In this document: positions 1-8,107 of the stretch, piece by piece
Layout: each line of letters begins with the position of its first letter
Position numbering within the stretch: position 1 is the stretch's first letter
Assembly: GCA_028285105.1 (NCBI GenBank)
Contig: JANQQE010000005.1
Coordinates: 62,001 to 126,000 of the forward strand
Source: Alphaproteobacteria bacterium
GTDB lineage: Bacteria; Planctomycetota; Phycisphaerae; UBA1845
Length of the DNA: 64,000 nt
Reading direction: 5' to 3'
The notes under the pieces: model-generated
Told to the model about the DNA's origin: nothing
The model's database searches: none
The model's input: the letters and a program-made list of their open reading frames with translations, nothing else
Translations under genes and position numbers: made by a program

Positions 1-33
1 GTCCGGATGAGCGGCAACCACCAGCACGTTCAC
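1..33 (-). CDS. PIG-L/LmbE-type deacetylase, N-terminal fragment (partial)
   Basis: Only eleven codons lie in the window. A GTG start overlaps the TGA stop of the cytidylyltransferase gene (GTGA overlap), and the reading VNVLVVAAHPD matches the usual opening of PIG-L/LmbE zinc deacetylases, in which the AHPDD motif binds the metal. Family members remove N-acetyl groups from sugars. The position as the next translationally coupled gene of a nonulosonic acid operon fits a sugar-modifying role. Too little is visible to exclude another Rossmann-like protein with the same opening. Confidence 0.55.
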   Translation of the reverse strand, partial: MNVLVVAAHPD

Positions 34-731
34 AGTTCGGCCTCCTGATTCGATAGCAGAAATTCGGCCCAGAGTAAGTCACGGGGCTCGTCGATGTCCA
101 CCGTTTCATTCGGCGGCGACGCAAATGCCAGCGTATCGGGACCGAGAAACGAGCGATGCGTTTCGAGGAATCCGCGGCGGGCGATCATGACAAGGCCGTC
201 ACCGCGAACGGATTGCGGAAGTTCTTTTCGCGGTGTGTCGTATACTTTGGGTTCGCGCGGTTGAAGGTTTCCGTCGACAACGTTCATTGCCCATTCGGGC
301 GGATGTTCGAGCGGTGCGATACTTTGCAGCGATTGGCCGTTTCGGTTGATGAATTGTTCGTATGCATTTCGGATGGTCGCCGCGCTGCGGAATGGACTGG
401 TCGGGAGTAGGGCGACGACGGGTTGATTCGCATCGTGCCCATTGGTGAGTTCATCGCAAATCGTTGCGCACACTTCGGCGACGCCGGTGCGGTCGTCGGC
501 CAACGTTGCGGAGCGTTTGTGCGGGGTGGCTCTATGGCGCTCGGCGATATCCAGAATCTCAGCATCGTCGGACGAAACGTAGACCTTATCGAACAATTCA
601 GAAACCTTGGCCGCATCGATCGTCCACGCCAACAGCGGTTTACCGCCGAGCGGGGCGATGTTCTTTCGCGGGAAACGTTTCGATCCGCCGCGCGCGGGGA
701 TGATGCAAATGGGTTGGTTTGATGCGGTCAT
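30..731 (-). CDS. pseF: CMP-nonulosonic acid cytidylyltransferase (PseF/NeuA family)
   Basis: Activates a nonulosonic acid with CTP to give the CMP-sugar used by glycosyltransferases. The 233-residue protein opens with the nucleotide-binding signature IPARGGSKR (residues 11-19) followed by RKNI, has an SSDD element near residue 54 and a DIDEPRDL metal-binding element near the C-terminus, all typical of the CMP-NeuAc/CMP-Pse synthetase family, and full family length. It overlaps the upstream WbqC-like gene by 4 bp (ATGA), so it is translationally coupled. The PseF rather than NeuA assignment rests on the neighbouring pseB, pseC, pseG and pseI genes, not on residues in this protein. Confidence 0.88.
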   Translation of the reverse strand: MTASNQPICIIPARGGSKRFPRKNIAPLGGKPLLAWTIDAAKVSELFDKVYVSSDDAEILDIAERHRATPHKRSATLADDRTGVAEVCATICDELTNGHDANQPVVALLPTSPFRSAATIRNAYEQFINRNGQSLQSIAPLEHPPEWAMNVVDGNLQPREPKVYDTPRKELPQSVRGDGLVMIARRGFLETHRSFLGPDTLAFASPPNETVDIDEPRDLLWAEFLLSNQEAEL

Positions 732-1441
732 GTGCAGTCCTGCGAAATGCGGGATCGATTCAGAAGTACGTCGCGACTTTCGGGCCCGTGGTTGAAGAGC
801 AGGTCAACGGCAGACAAGTTCGATTCAAATGCTCGCCCACGAATCTGCGAGTAATGCGGATGTTCGTAATCCTGAAACGAAACTGAGATTTCCGCCTCCT
901 CGAATGGTTTCAAGTCGATGTAATTCCGCCCGAGCGGACCGGAAATGTATTCGGTCGCTTTCTGCGATTTGCATATGTTGACGAGCATTTCGTTGCGTCG
1001 CCCAGAGACATTCAGCATCGAGCTTTGAACACATGGCGTTTCGATTGCAAATGCGTTAAGCAAATACTCGCTGATGGTTTTGCACAGCAGGTAGAGATTC
1101 GTCCAATCCTTCTCATAGACATGCGCAAAGAAATCTTCGTGGGTTCCAAAGTATGGAGTTTGCCCGTAGGCTTGCTTCAACGTTTCCCAATGCTTGCGTG
1201 CCCAGCGCAGTTGGTTGTCGATCTCGACGCCGCAAATCGGCAAATCGCCGAATCGTCCCTTGGTTTTCACCGGTACGGTCAGCCAAGTTGGTCCGTTAGC
1301 GGCGAGCACACGGTTGCGATTGACAAAACTATTTTTCTCAATTTGCACATGGTCGAGAATCACGTGTACGTCGCTGCGGGCGATCCGTTCGAAGTACCCG
1401 AGCCAGGGCAGATATGCCGGTTGGTTGATCGACACGATCAT
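728..1441 (-). CDS. WbqC-like family protein
   Basis: 237 residues. The N-terminus SINQPAYLPWLGYFERI (residues 4-20) is the hallmark of the WbqC-like family, cytosolic proteins found in O-antigen and surface-sugar clusters and thought to be sugar-modifying or acyl-transfer enzymes; the reaction is not firmly established. There is no signal peptide or membrane segment. The gene is coupled by 4-bp overlaps to a methyltransferase gene upstream and the cytidylyltransferase gene downstream, placing it inside the nonulosonic acid operon. With PseH absent here, a role in decorating the amino groups of the sugar is possible but is inference. Confidence 0.85.
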   Translation of the reverse strand: MIVSINQPAYLPWLGYFERIARSDVHVILDHVQIEKNSFVNRNRVLAANGPTWLTVPVKTKGRFGDLPICGVEIDNQLRWARKHWETLKQAYGQTPYFGTHEDFFAHVYEKDWTNLYLLCKTISEYLLNAFAIETPCVQSSMLNVSGRRNEMLVNICKSQKATEYISGPLGRNYIDLKPFEEAEISVSFQDYEHPHYSQIRGRAFESNLSAVDLLFNHGPESRDVLLNRSRISQDCT

Positions 1442-2064
1442 TTCGCAGCGGCTGCCTTCCTGATCGACACGCAGAAATCATGCGGCAGGTAATCGAGTCG
1501 CAGACAAACGAAAGGCGAAAGCGATCGGCAGAAATCCAGCGTACGCAGTGGGTCGGCGCGGAACTCATCGTCGTCATCCGTTTGAGCCCAGTTACTCAGT
1601 GACGTAAAGATTAACCTATCGCAGGCGAGTTCGAACATGCGCGAAATCAGTGCGAACATCTTCTGCTCACAGTCGCCTTCTAACAGATAAAAGATTCCGT
1701 TGGCAATCACGAAATTAGCCACCGGCGCATTGTTGTCGGTGAGGATATCAAACTGTCGTGCATCCAGTCCGCGCGATTGGGCGTACTGGACCATGCCGGG
1801 ACAAACATCAACACCGACGTAAGTCGCATCTGCCACTCGATCTTTAAGCAACACACCAAAATCACCCAACCCGCAACCAACATCCAGCACACTCTTGCCT
1901 CGATAATCGCACGCATCAATCAGCACGTTGAAACGCGCCATCTGACTCTCGCGAGAACCGTAATCCAGCGCCGAGATGCCCGGACCGAAGTGGGCCAAAC
2001 GCTCGCCAAAGTAAGACGACGCTTTTGCAATGTCGGCACTCAAGTTCGGCTGCATCGTCTTCAT
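1438..2064 (-). CDS. Class I SAM-dependent methyltransferase
   Basis: 208 residues with a Rossmann methyltransferase core: motif I VLDVGCGLGDFG at residues 59-70 and the acidic post-I strand VGVDV at 83-87. The substrate is unknown. Its place between a formyltransferase and a WbqC-like gene, with 4-bp overlaps at both ends, suggests it methylates the nonulosonic acid or its precursor, or the finished glycan. It differs clearly from the second methyltransferase of the same operon (261 residues). Confidence 0.82.
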   Translation of the reverse strand: MKTMQPNLSADIAKASSYFGERLAHFGPGISALDYGSRESQMARFNVLIDACDYRGKSVLDVGCGLGDFGVLLKDRVADATYVGVDVCPGMVQYAQSRGLDARQFDILTDNNAPVANFVIANGIFYLLEGDCEQKMFALISRMFELACDRLIFTSLSNWAQTDDDDEFRADPLRTLDFCRSLSPFVCLRLDYLPHDFCVSIRKAAAAK

Positions 2065-2981
2065 GTTGTCGCCACCGTCGCTTGCTTTTTCGGCATAAAT
2101 CTATCGCCGATCGTCAATTCGTCGTCAGCGACGTCAATAGAAAAATCGGTCGCAACGATTACACCGCCACCGCAGGCAATTTCAAACGATGCTTTGCCCG
2201 AAACCTTGACAATCGTTCCCGGCTCAGCTTCGACTTGCGAATGTTTGACATGACCCTTCCAGATGGTGACGCATTTGTCACCGACGTAACTGAATGCACC
2301 CGGATAGGGTCGCGCTACTCCGCGAATCAGGTTGCGAATCTCGGAAGCACTCTTGCCCCAATCGATGATCCCATCGTCCGGACGCCTTGCCGGATACACC
2401 GGATGCTTGCCTTCGGGTTGCGGAATTCGATTCGCCGTGCCTTTTGCAAGAGACGCTACGACTTCCTCCGTAATTTCCTCGTAAAGCGGGTACAGTTTCG
2501 ACAACGCATCACCGACGTCTTCATCCGGCCCGAGGTCGAATGCGCGTTGCTCGATAATGTCGCCGGCATCGACGTCTTCGGTCACGCAGTGCGCCGTCAA
2601 TCCCAATGGTGTTTCACCGTGGATGATCGCCCAGTTCAAAGGCGCTCGACCCCGATATTTCGGCAGCAGACTCGGATGAAGGTTGATCGCACCCATCGGC
2701 GCGAGATTCAAAATGTCGGTTGGCACGATGTATCGATAATCCGTCAGCCAGATCAGATCGGGTTTTGCATGGCGAATGAATTGATGGAACCCTTCATCGG
2801 TGGGGCGTCGTCGCTCAACTTCAAGCCCTTGGTAGCAGGCGTATTCAAAAACCGATTCATATCGAATTCCGTCCTCAACGTCGGCTGGGTGCGCAACAAC
2901 GCCGACCACTTCGCACGTTCGGCAAAGCGTCGCGAGTGTCCTTACGCCAACGGTATGATTTCCCATGAACACCACGCGCAT
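2061..2981 (-). CDS. Formyltransferase family protein, probably sugar N-formyltransferase
   Basis: 306 residues. The N-terminal formyltransferase fold carries the catalytic set of the family: N100 and H102 in INLHPSLLPKYRGRAPLNW and D138 in EDVDAGDII, which correspond to the Asn-His-Asp of methionyl-tRNA formyltransferase. A C-terminal FMT-like domain follows (about residues 205-300). The enzyme transfers formyl from N10-formyltetrahydrofolate to an amine. Because it sits in a pseudaminic-acid-type operon that lacks PseH, a role on an amino sugar is more likely than initiator-tRNA formylation. Its start lies within the last 40 bp of the preceding methyltransferase gene. Confidence 0.85.
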   Translation of the reverse strand: MRVVFMGNHTVGVRTLATLCRTCEVVGVVAHPADVEDGIRYESVFEYACYQGLEVERRRPTDEGFHQFIRHAKPDLIWLTDYRYIVPTDILNLAPMGAINLHPSLLPKYRGRAPLNWAIIHGETPLGLTAHCVTEDVDAGDIIEQRAFDLGPDEDVGDALSKLYPLYEEITEEVVASLAKGTANRIPQPEGKHPVYPARRPDDGIIDWGKSASEIRNLIRGVARPYPGAFSYVGDKCVTIWKGHVKHSQVEAEPGTIVKVSGKASFEIACGGGVIVATDFSIDVADDELTIGDRFMPKKQATVATT

Positions 2982-3727
2982 CGGTGGACGTATCCTTTGT
3001 TTGCGAAATCTATGACGAAATCAAATCGATGGTCGCGGTTCGGAGCGGTCTCTGGCAATTCCGCGACCCGAGCCGTTCCGCCCAACTCGCCAGCCCATTC
3101 CGTCAATTCGGCGGCGGTATACCAATGGGCATTCGCCTGACGGTCCAAAATCGCCTTTTTTTCCCCGTCAGTTAAGTGATCGGCAGCATCGATCTGAGAA
3201 GTGTAGGCCGACTCGAAGGCGGCTTGCTTCGTTCGATCGGGAACCGATAGCAGCACGATCCGCCCCGGTTTTCGCAGGACGCGGGCAGCTTCTTGCAGCA
3301 TTCGGCGTACGGCATTCGACGGGTTGAGTTGGATGACACCGGCCATGAGAATTCGATCCACTGAATTGTCAGCGAATTGCAAATGATCACCGCCCGCAAC
3401 TTTCACGTTTGCATTTTTGAGTCCGGCGAGGTTTTGGCTTGCCAACTTGGCCAATTCTTCGACAGGTTCAACACCAACGTATTGCCCACAACAGGCGCTC
3501 AACACAATACCAAACAACCCGTTTGCACAACCGACATCCAACAGAGTGTGCTTACGTTCTAGTTGGAGCAAAGCGACGGCTCGGTGGATTTCCTTAAGCA
3601 GATTGGCGGTATTGTATTTTTGGCCGCGACCGGTTTGAACGATCGGATTGTCGCTGGCGGCTTTTCGCTCATACTCGTGGCGCCAGAATGCAGTTTCTGA
3701 ATTGGATTCAGTTGTGCTAGGCGACAT
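2942..3727 (-). CDS. Class I SAM-dependent methyltransferase
   Basis: 261 residues with motif I LLDVGCANGLFG near residues 62-73 and VGVEPV near 84-89, followed by the usual core including a VLRKPGRIVLLSVP strand. The substrate is unknown. The gene overlaps pseI by 11 bp upstream and the formyltransferase gene by 40 bp downstream, so the last 13 codons are read in two frames. It probably methylates a nonulosonic acid intermediate; a role in another glycan step cannot be excluded. Confidence 0.82.
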   Translation of the reverse strand: MSPSTTESNSETAFWRHEYERKAASDNPIVQTGRGQKYNTANLLKEIHRAVALLQLERKHTLLDVGCANGLFGIVLSACCGQYVGVEPVEELAKLASQNLAGLKNANVKVAGGDHLQFADNSVDRILMAGVIQLNPSNAVRRMLQEAARVLRKPGRIVLLSVPDRTKQAAFESAYTSQIDAADHLTDGEKKAILDRQANAHWYTAAELTEWAGELGGTARVAELPETAPNRDHRFDFVIDFANKGYVHRCAWCSWEIIPLA

Positions 3728-4766
3728 CGTTCATTCCAATGTTTTCGCCGGCGCGCAAGTCGCGAACGATCTTTCGTCCGATCAGGCGATCCTTGTTCTC
3801 GGGGGCAAGCCCAGTGGCAGGCCGCAGGAAAACGATGTCGGATTCCGCTAACGTTTGTCCCTTCTTCATCGGTTTCGCAGCCGCACACGAAATTCGAAAT
3901 TGAACCCGCGCATCATTCTCTGCTGCCGAAGGTGCGATGACCGCAGACCCCATGCACGCTTCGATCTCGCGGAGGCGCTTGACCATGTGCTCGAATTCCA
4001 TCGGACTCATCGAGAAGCGGTGATCAGGACCGGGCAGGCTCTTGTCGATCGTGAAGTGCTTTTCGATCCAGCATGCACCCAGCGCCACCGCGCCGATGGC
4101 AGCCGTCGAACCAACTGAATGATCGCTGAACCCGATGGGGCAGTTAAACGCCTTTCGCAGGGTGACCATCCGATTGAGATGCACCTCTTCAAACGGTGTC
4201 GGGTACGACGACGTGCAATGAAGCAGGATAATCTTGTCGTTGCCGGTTTTGCGAAACGTGTTGACGGCTGACTCGACTTCGGCAAGCGTGGCCATCCCCG
4301 TTGACAGCACCGTTGGCAATCTGCTCCGGCCCATCGCGGTGATTACGTCTGGGTGCGTCAGAAAATCGGAACCATTCTTGAGTACGCCAACGCCCATTTC
4401 GACAAGTCGCTTCACGCCGTTGGTGCTGGTGGGTGTCGCGTGGAAATCGATGTTTGCTTTATCGCAATGTGACTTCAGCGAACTGATGTCAACCGGTTCC
4501 AACTCGCACCGCTGGAACATCGCCCGCTGCGATTCGGTGACGCGCCGACCTTCGGACTCGTATGAATATGTCAGTGATCCGTCGCGGATAAAGTCGTCCG
4601 TTTCGTAACTTTGAAACTTAACGGCATTCGCCCCCGTCGCTGCGGCAGCGTCGATACTCTTCCTGGCGAGTTTGATGTCGCCGTTGTGGTTGATGCCGAT
4701 TTCGGCGACGACGTATGCGGGATGGCAATCACCAATTCTGTTGCGACCGATTTCCATCGATTTCAT
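3717..4766 (-). CDS. pseI: Pseudaminic acid synthase (NeuB/PseI family)
   Basis: Condenses a 2,4-diamino-trideoxy hexose with phosphoenolpyruvate to make a nine-carbon nonulosonic acid. The protein (349 residues) has the NeuB barrel, with AEIGINHNGD near the N-terminus, HCTSSYPTPFEEVHL, GFSDHSVG and IEKHFTIDKSLPGPDHRFS, and a C-terminal SAF domain (RPATGLAPEN) that closes over the active site. The start is set at an ATG behind AGGAG rather than at an upstream TTG; it forms an ATGA overlap with pseG. The sister synthase two genes upstream is more divergent, so this one is the better candidate for the main PseI. Confidence 0.88.
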   Translation of the reverse strand: MKSMEIGRNRIGDCHPAYVVAEIGINHNGDIKLARKSIDAAAATGANAVKFQSYETDDFIRDGSLTYSYESEGRRVTESQRAMFQRCELEPVDISSLKSHCDKANIDFHATPTSTNGVKRLVEMGVGVLKNGSDFLTHPDVITAMGRSRLPTVLSTGMATLAEVESAVNTFRKTGNDKIILLHCTSSYPTPFEEVHLNRMVTLRKAFNCPIGFSDHSVGSTAAIGAVALGACWIEKHFTIDKSLPGPDHRFSMSPMEFEHMVKRLREIEACMGSAVIAPSAAENDARVQFRISCAAAKPMKKGQTLAESDIVFLRPATGLAPENKDRLIGRKIVRDLRAGENIGMNDVA

Positions 4767-5818
4767 GTCGTTACTCCTAGACAACTACGCAGCCGCTTCG
4801 CGATGGATTTTGCCGCTCGCTCTGCACCCAGCCCATCAACGAGTTCTCGACCAACGTGGGCCATTTGATTGCGTTTTGCTTCGTTATCGATCAATTCAGC
4901 GACGGTATTTACAAACGCATGTTTGTCGACCAACTCCCACGCTCCAAGATTTACGGCTGCTCCCGATTGATGAAGTTCGTCTGCAATTCGAATCTGATCG
5001 GCCGACAGGATACCGATCACCATCGGTACGCCGAGGCAGCAAAGCTCCCAACATGAACTTCCGCCAGCACCGATGGCGATGTCCGCCCATTGCATGTGCT
5101 CAGCGACATTTGCAACGTCGTGGAGCATTGAAATGTCGTGGCGACTTAAATTGTTTGGCATTGCATCGTCGAAAGTTTGCCCAGCAATTATGCATCGGAT
5201 GGTGCAGTGTTTGGGAATTCCTTCCAACCAACTCAAGACTCGGGAACACAGTGCATGCGTATCGCTGCCGCCGAACTGCACAAGTACTCGCGGCTGAGCC
5301 ATCTCGCCGGTCGATTGCAAACTGCGAATCGTCGAAAACTCACGTCGAAGCAAAGCGTATTGAGGGCCGATCAGAATCTCGCTTCCTTCGCCGGCGTTGT
5401 ATTCCTGTGGAGAAATACCGGGATTCGGATTGAGTATCCAATCGACGGCTCGAAAGTTTCGTACAGATTCGTCATCGATTATGAAAACCTGTTTCTCGTT
5501 GCTTGCCAGCGTCTCAAAATACTCGTGATCAGCAGCGTAATGGTCTACGAGGATTGCGTCGCTATTCTTGCCATTCGCCAGTGCTGCGATTGCTTCTGCA
5601 CTGGATCGATCAAAGCCTGCGGCACATTTGTGGAGTTGATGTATGGGAATTGCTCGCGAGTCCAACGTTTGAATTGCGAATGCCGACGGTTGATTCATCG
5701 CGAACGCGACGCGTACACCTTGATCGCGCAGTTCATCCGCCAGCGCCACGCAGCGCACCAGATGCCCCAACCCTACGGCGGCTGAGGCGTCGCATCGTAT
5801 GAGTACGCCATCGTTCAT
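4763..5818 (-). CDS. pseG: UDP-2,4-diacetamido-trideoxy-altropyranose hydrolase (PseG)
   Basis: Removes UDP from the UDP-sugar intermediate before the synthase step. The N-terminus LIRCDASAAVGLGHLVRC is the PseG signature (R-x-D-A-S with the catalytic G-x-GH loop), and the GT-B-like fold continues with a VQFGGSD element and the AIGAGGSSCWELCCLGVP nucleotide-binding segment. 351 residues from the ATG at 5818; a TTG four codons upstream would add little. It is coupled to pseI by a 4-bp overlap. No PseH acetyltransferase domain is fused to it, unlike some homologues. Confidence 0.9.
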   Translation of the reverse strand: MNDGVLIRCDASAAVGLGHLVRCVALADELRDQGVRVAFAMNQPSAFAIQTLDSRAIPIHQLHKCAAGFDRSSAEAIAALANGKNSDAILVDHYAADHEYFETLASNEKQVFIIDDESVRNFRAVDWILNPNPGISPQEYNAGEGSEILIGPQYALLRREFSTIRSLQSTGEMAQPRVLVQFGGSDTHALCSRVLSWLEGIPKHCTIRCIIAGQTFDDAMPNNLSRHDISMLHDVANVAEHMQWADIAIGAGGSSCWELCCLGVPMVIGILSADQIRIADELHQSGAAVNLGAWELVDKHAFVNTVAELIDNEAKRNQMAHVGRELVDGLGAERAAKSIAKRLRSCLGVTT

Positions 5819-5840
5819 ATGCAGATTCAACCAACGCTAT

Positions 5841-6884
5841 CTAAATGTCTGGCCAGGCAATCAGTTCATTCTCTGCGATGTCGCGCTTGGCCGTTCTTCC
5901 GACGATCTGCGGAAGCATCTCCGGTGCGATGCCCGTACCGGGTCGCTTGCAAGCAAGCATGCGTTCGTTGATCGTAGTGCCAGCATTGATGTCGGTATTT
6001 GCGACGACGCTGACGAAGTACATTTTCTTCTGTCGCAAGTCTTCTTCGGAAGGGCGGATCGCGTTCTCACCCAGCATCGCCTCGCAGCGCCGCACCATCT
6101 GCACCCACTCTGCAAACTCATCGGGTTCGAGGGCTTTGATGTGATGATGCCCTTCGTGCGTGCGATCCAGCGTCAGGCGTTTTTCGATTAAGTTGGCACC
6201 GAGGCTGATCGCAGCCAACTCCGGCACATGGTCGCGGTCGTCCGCCGAGTAACCCACCGGGCACGCGAAGACGTTTTTCATATATGGCACGCTTTTGACG
6301 TTGATGCCCGACGGTTCCTTCGCGTGGCTGCAATGAACGAGAATGACGTCTTGCAACTCTTCGCATCGAACCCAACCGATCATCTTGTCAATGTCGCCCG
6401 CCGTCGTCGGGCCGGTATCGATTTGAAGCGGCAATCCGGTTTGTGCCATCTTGCGGATGAGCGAAACGTTGGCTGTGTCCCACGAACTGAGTTTCAAGAA
6501 TTGCGTTTCGAGTTCGACGGCAAGGTTCACGCCGGGGAGGTAGTCAACCGTTGCACCAAAGATGATGCCGCGTTTCCTGCATCGGGCTGCGATCGTCTGC
6601 CATTCCTTCGTCGTGAACGTTAACCCGCTGAACATTTCAAACATGTTCTCGCGACGTTGGCCCGAAGCGCATTCGTATTCGTACACGACGTTGCGATCGC
6701 TCATGAAATATTCCGGCCCGATGATCATGAATTTGATCGCGTCAGCCCCAGCGTCAGCCGCCGCATCGATCATCGCCAGCGACGCATCAAGATCGCCGTT
6801 ACACGTTGTGCCCACTTCGACCGAAATGAATACGGGGTGTCCGTCGCCGATGATCTTGTCTGCGATTTGCACATTTGCATTCAT
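5841..6884 (-). CDS. Second NeuB/PseI-family nonulosonic acid synthase, divergent
   Basis: 347 residues with the complete family architecture: NeuB barrel (VEVGTTCNGD, residues around 22-31; DAIKFMI; HCSHAKEPSGIN; IEKRLTLDR) and a C-terminal SAF domain (RPGTGIAPEM). It departs from the usual pattern where most family members have P-G-P-D-H after the IEKHFT strand; here the segment reads THEGHHHIK. It lies between pseC and pseG in the same operon. It may make a different nonulosonic acid, use a different donor sugar, or have lost synthase activity. Confidence 0.82.
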   Translation of the reverse strand: MNANVQIADKIIGDGHPVFISVEVGTTCNGDLDASLAMIDAAADAGADAIKFMIIGPEYFMSDRNVVYEYECASGQRRENMFEMFSGLTFTTKEWQTIAARCRKRGIIFGATVDYLPGVNLAVELETQFLKLSSWDTANVSLIRKMAQTGLPLQIDTGPTTAGDIDKMIGWVRCEELQDVILVHCSHAKEPSGINVKSVPYMKNVFACPVGYSADDRDHVPELAAISLGANLIEKRLTLDRTHEGHHHIKALEPDEFAEWVQMVRRCEAMLGENAIRPSEEDLRQKKMYFVSVVANTDINAGTTINERMLACKRPGTGIAPEMLPQIVGRTAKRDIAENELIAWPDI

Positions 6885-6898
6885 GGGTCACCGTCGAT

Positions 6899-8107
6899 TC
6901 ATTGTTTGCCAAATGCCTTGCGACCCGCCGCGATCACTTCCGCGACATCGTCATCGGTCATCTTTGGAAATATCGGCAAGGTCAGTATCTCAGCGTAAGC
7001 CGCCGCGGCACGCGGGCAGTTCGCCGTTTGGCCTGATTCGTCATTTGCGTAGAGCGATAGCTGATGAATCGGCTGATAGTGGACGTTTACACCGATGCCC
7101 TCTGCCCGGAGTCTTTCAAATGCCGTCGCCCGATCGATGCCGCATTCGTTGGCGATTACGCGAATAATGTATAGGTGAAAGGCATTCTCGCGGTTCGGTT
7201 TTTGTCGAAGCGGCGCAATGCCGGGTATTTTTTTGAACGCCTCGTCATAGGCGGCTGCGATCTCGCGTCGTCGCGTCAGCCAACCATCCAGCTTCGACAG
7301 TTGGTTTGTTGCGAGTGCGCATTGCACGTCCGTCAGCCGATAGTTGAATCCGAGTTTCGCGATGTCGTATTCCCAGGTGGCTTGCGATTGGCGGCTGTGA
7401 TGGTCGCGGTTCATGCAGTGGTTTCGGAACTGCCGCATGCAATCGGCCAACGCTTCGTCATTCGTGGTGATCGCACCGCCTTCGCCAGCCGTGATGTGCT
7501 TGACGGGATGAAAGCTAAATGCCGTCATCTTCGCGATCGATCCGACCGGTTGGCCGTCGTATGTCGCACCCAGCGCATGACACCCGTCCGTAAGCAGTGC
7601 CACGTCGTGACGCTCGGCAATCGACCGCAGCGCGTTGTAGTCGCATGGCTGACCTGCAAAATCGACCGCGACAATCGCTTTGACCGATTTCGTCAGTTTG
7701 CGTTCGAAGTCTTCCGGATCGACCAACAGCGTATCGGATTCGACGTCGGCGAAAATTGGCGTGCCACGACAATACCGAACCGCACTCGCCGTCGCAGCAA
7801 ATGTCATCGTGGGAACAACCACATGATCGCCCGGCCCAACGTCGATCGCGTGCATCATCGCATGAAGGGCAGCCGTCCCGTTGCTCACTGCCACCGCGTA
7901 TTTCGCGCCGACTCTCTTCGCCAGCGCCGCTTCAAACCGCTCGACGGCAGGCCCGGTGGTGAGCCAATTGCCGCGCAGCACTTCGACAACCGCCGCGATA
8001 TCGTCCTCGTCAATCCACTGCTGACCGTAGGGCAACATGGACGTTCGCACGGGCTCGCCGCCAACGACGGCCAGCGTTTTACTTTTGCAATCGGTGGATG
8101 ATTTCAT
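6899..8107 (-). CDS. pseC: UDP-4-keto-6-deoxy sugar aminotransferase (PseC)
   Basis: PLP-dependent DegT/DnrJ/EryC1-family enzyme that aminates the 4-keto sugar made by PseB. 402 residues; AVSNGTAALHA binds cofactor phosphate, TDGCHALG (residues 173-180) carries the cofactor-contacting Asp, and the PLP lysine is K203 in SFHPVKHITAGEGG, a sequence typical of PseC. The start is set at an ATG at 8107, inside the end of pseB (29-bp overlap); a longer frame starting at 8179 is possible but would add an atypical N-terminus. Confidence 0.9.
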   Translation of the reverse strand: MKSSTDCKSKTLAVVGGEPVRTSMLPYGQQWIDEDDIAAVVEVLRGNWLTTGPAVERFEAALAKRVGAKYAVAVSNGTAALHAMMHAIDVGPGDHVVVPTMTFAATASAVRYCRGTPIFADVESDTLLVDPEDFERKLTKSVKAIVAVDFAGQPCDYNALRSIAERHDVALLTDGCHALGATYDGQPVGSIAKMTAFSFHPVKHITAGEGGAITTNDEALADCMRQFRNHCMNRDHHSRQSQATWEYDIAKLGFNYRLTDVQCALATNQLSKLDGWLTRRREIAAAYDEAFKKIPGIAPLRQKPNRENAFHLYIIRVIANECGIDRATAFERLRAEGIGVNVHYQPIHQLSLYANDESGQTANCPRAAAAYAEILTLPIFPKMTDDDVAEVIAAGRKAFGKQ

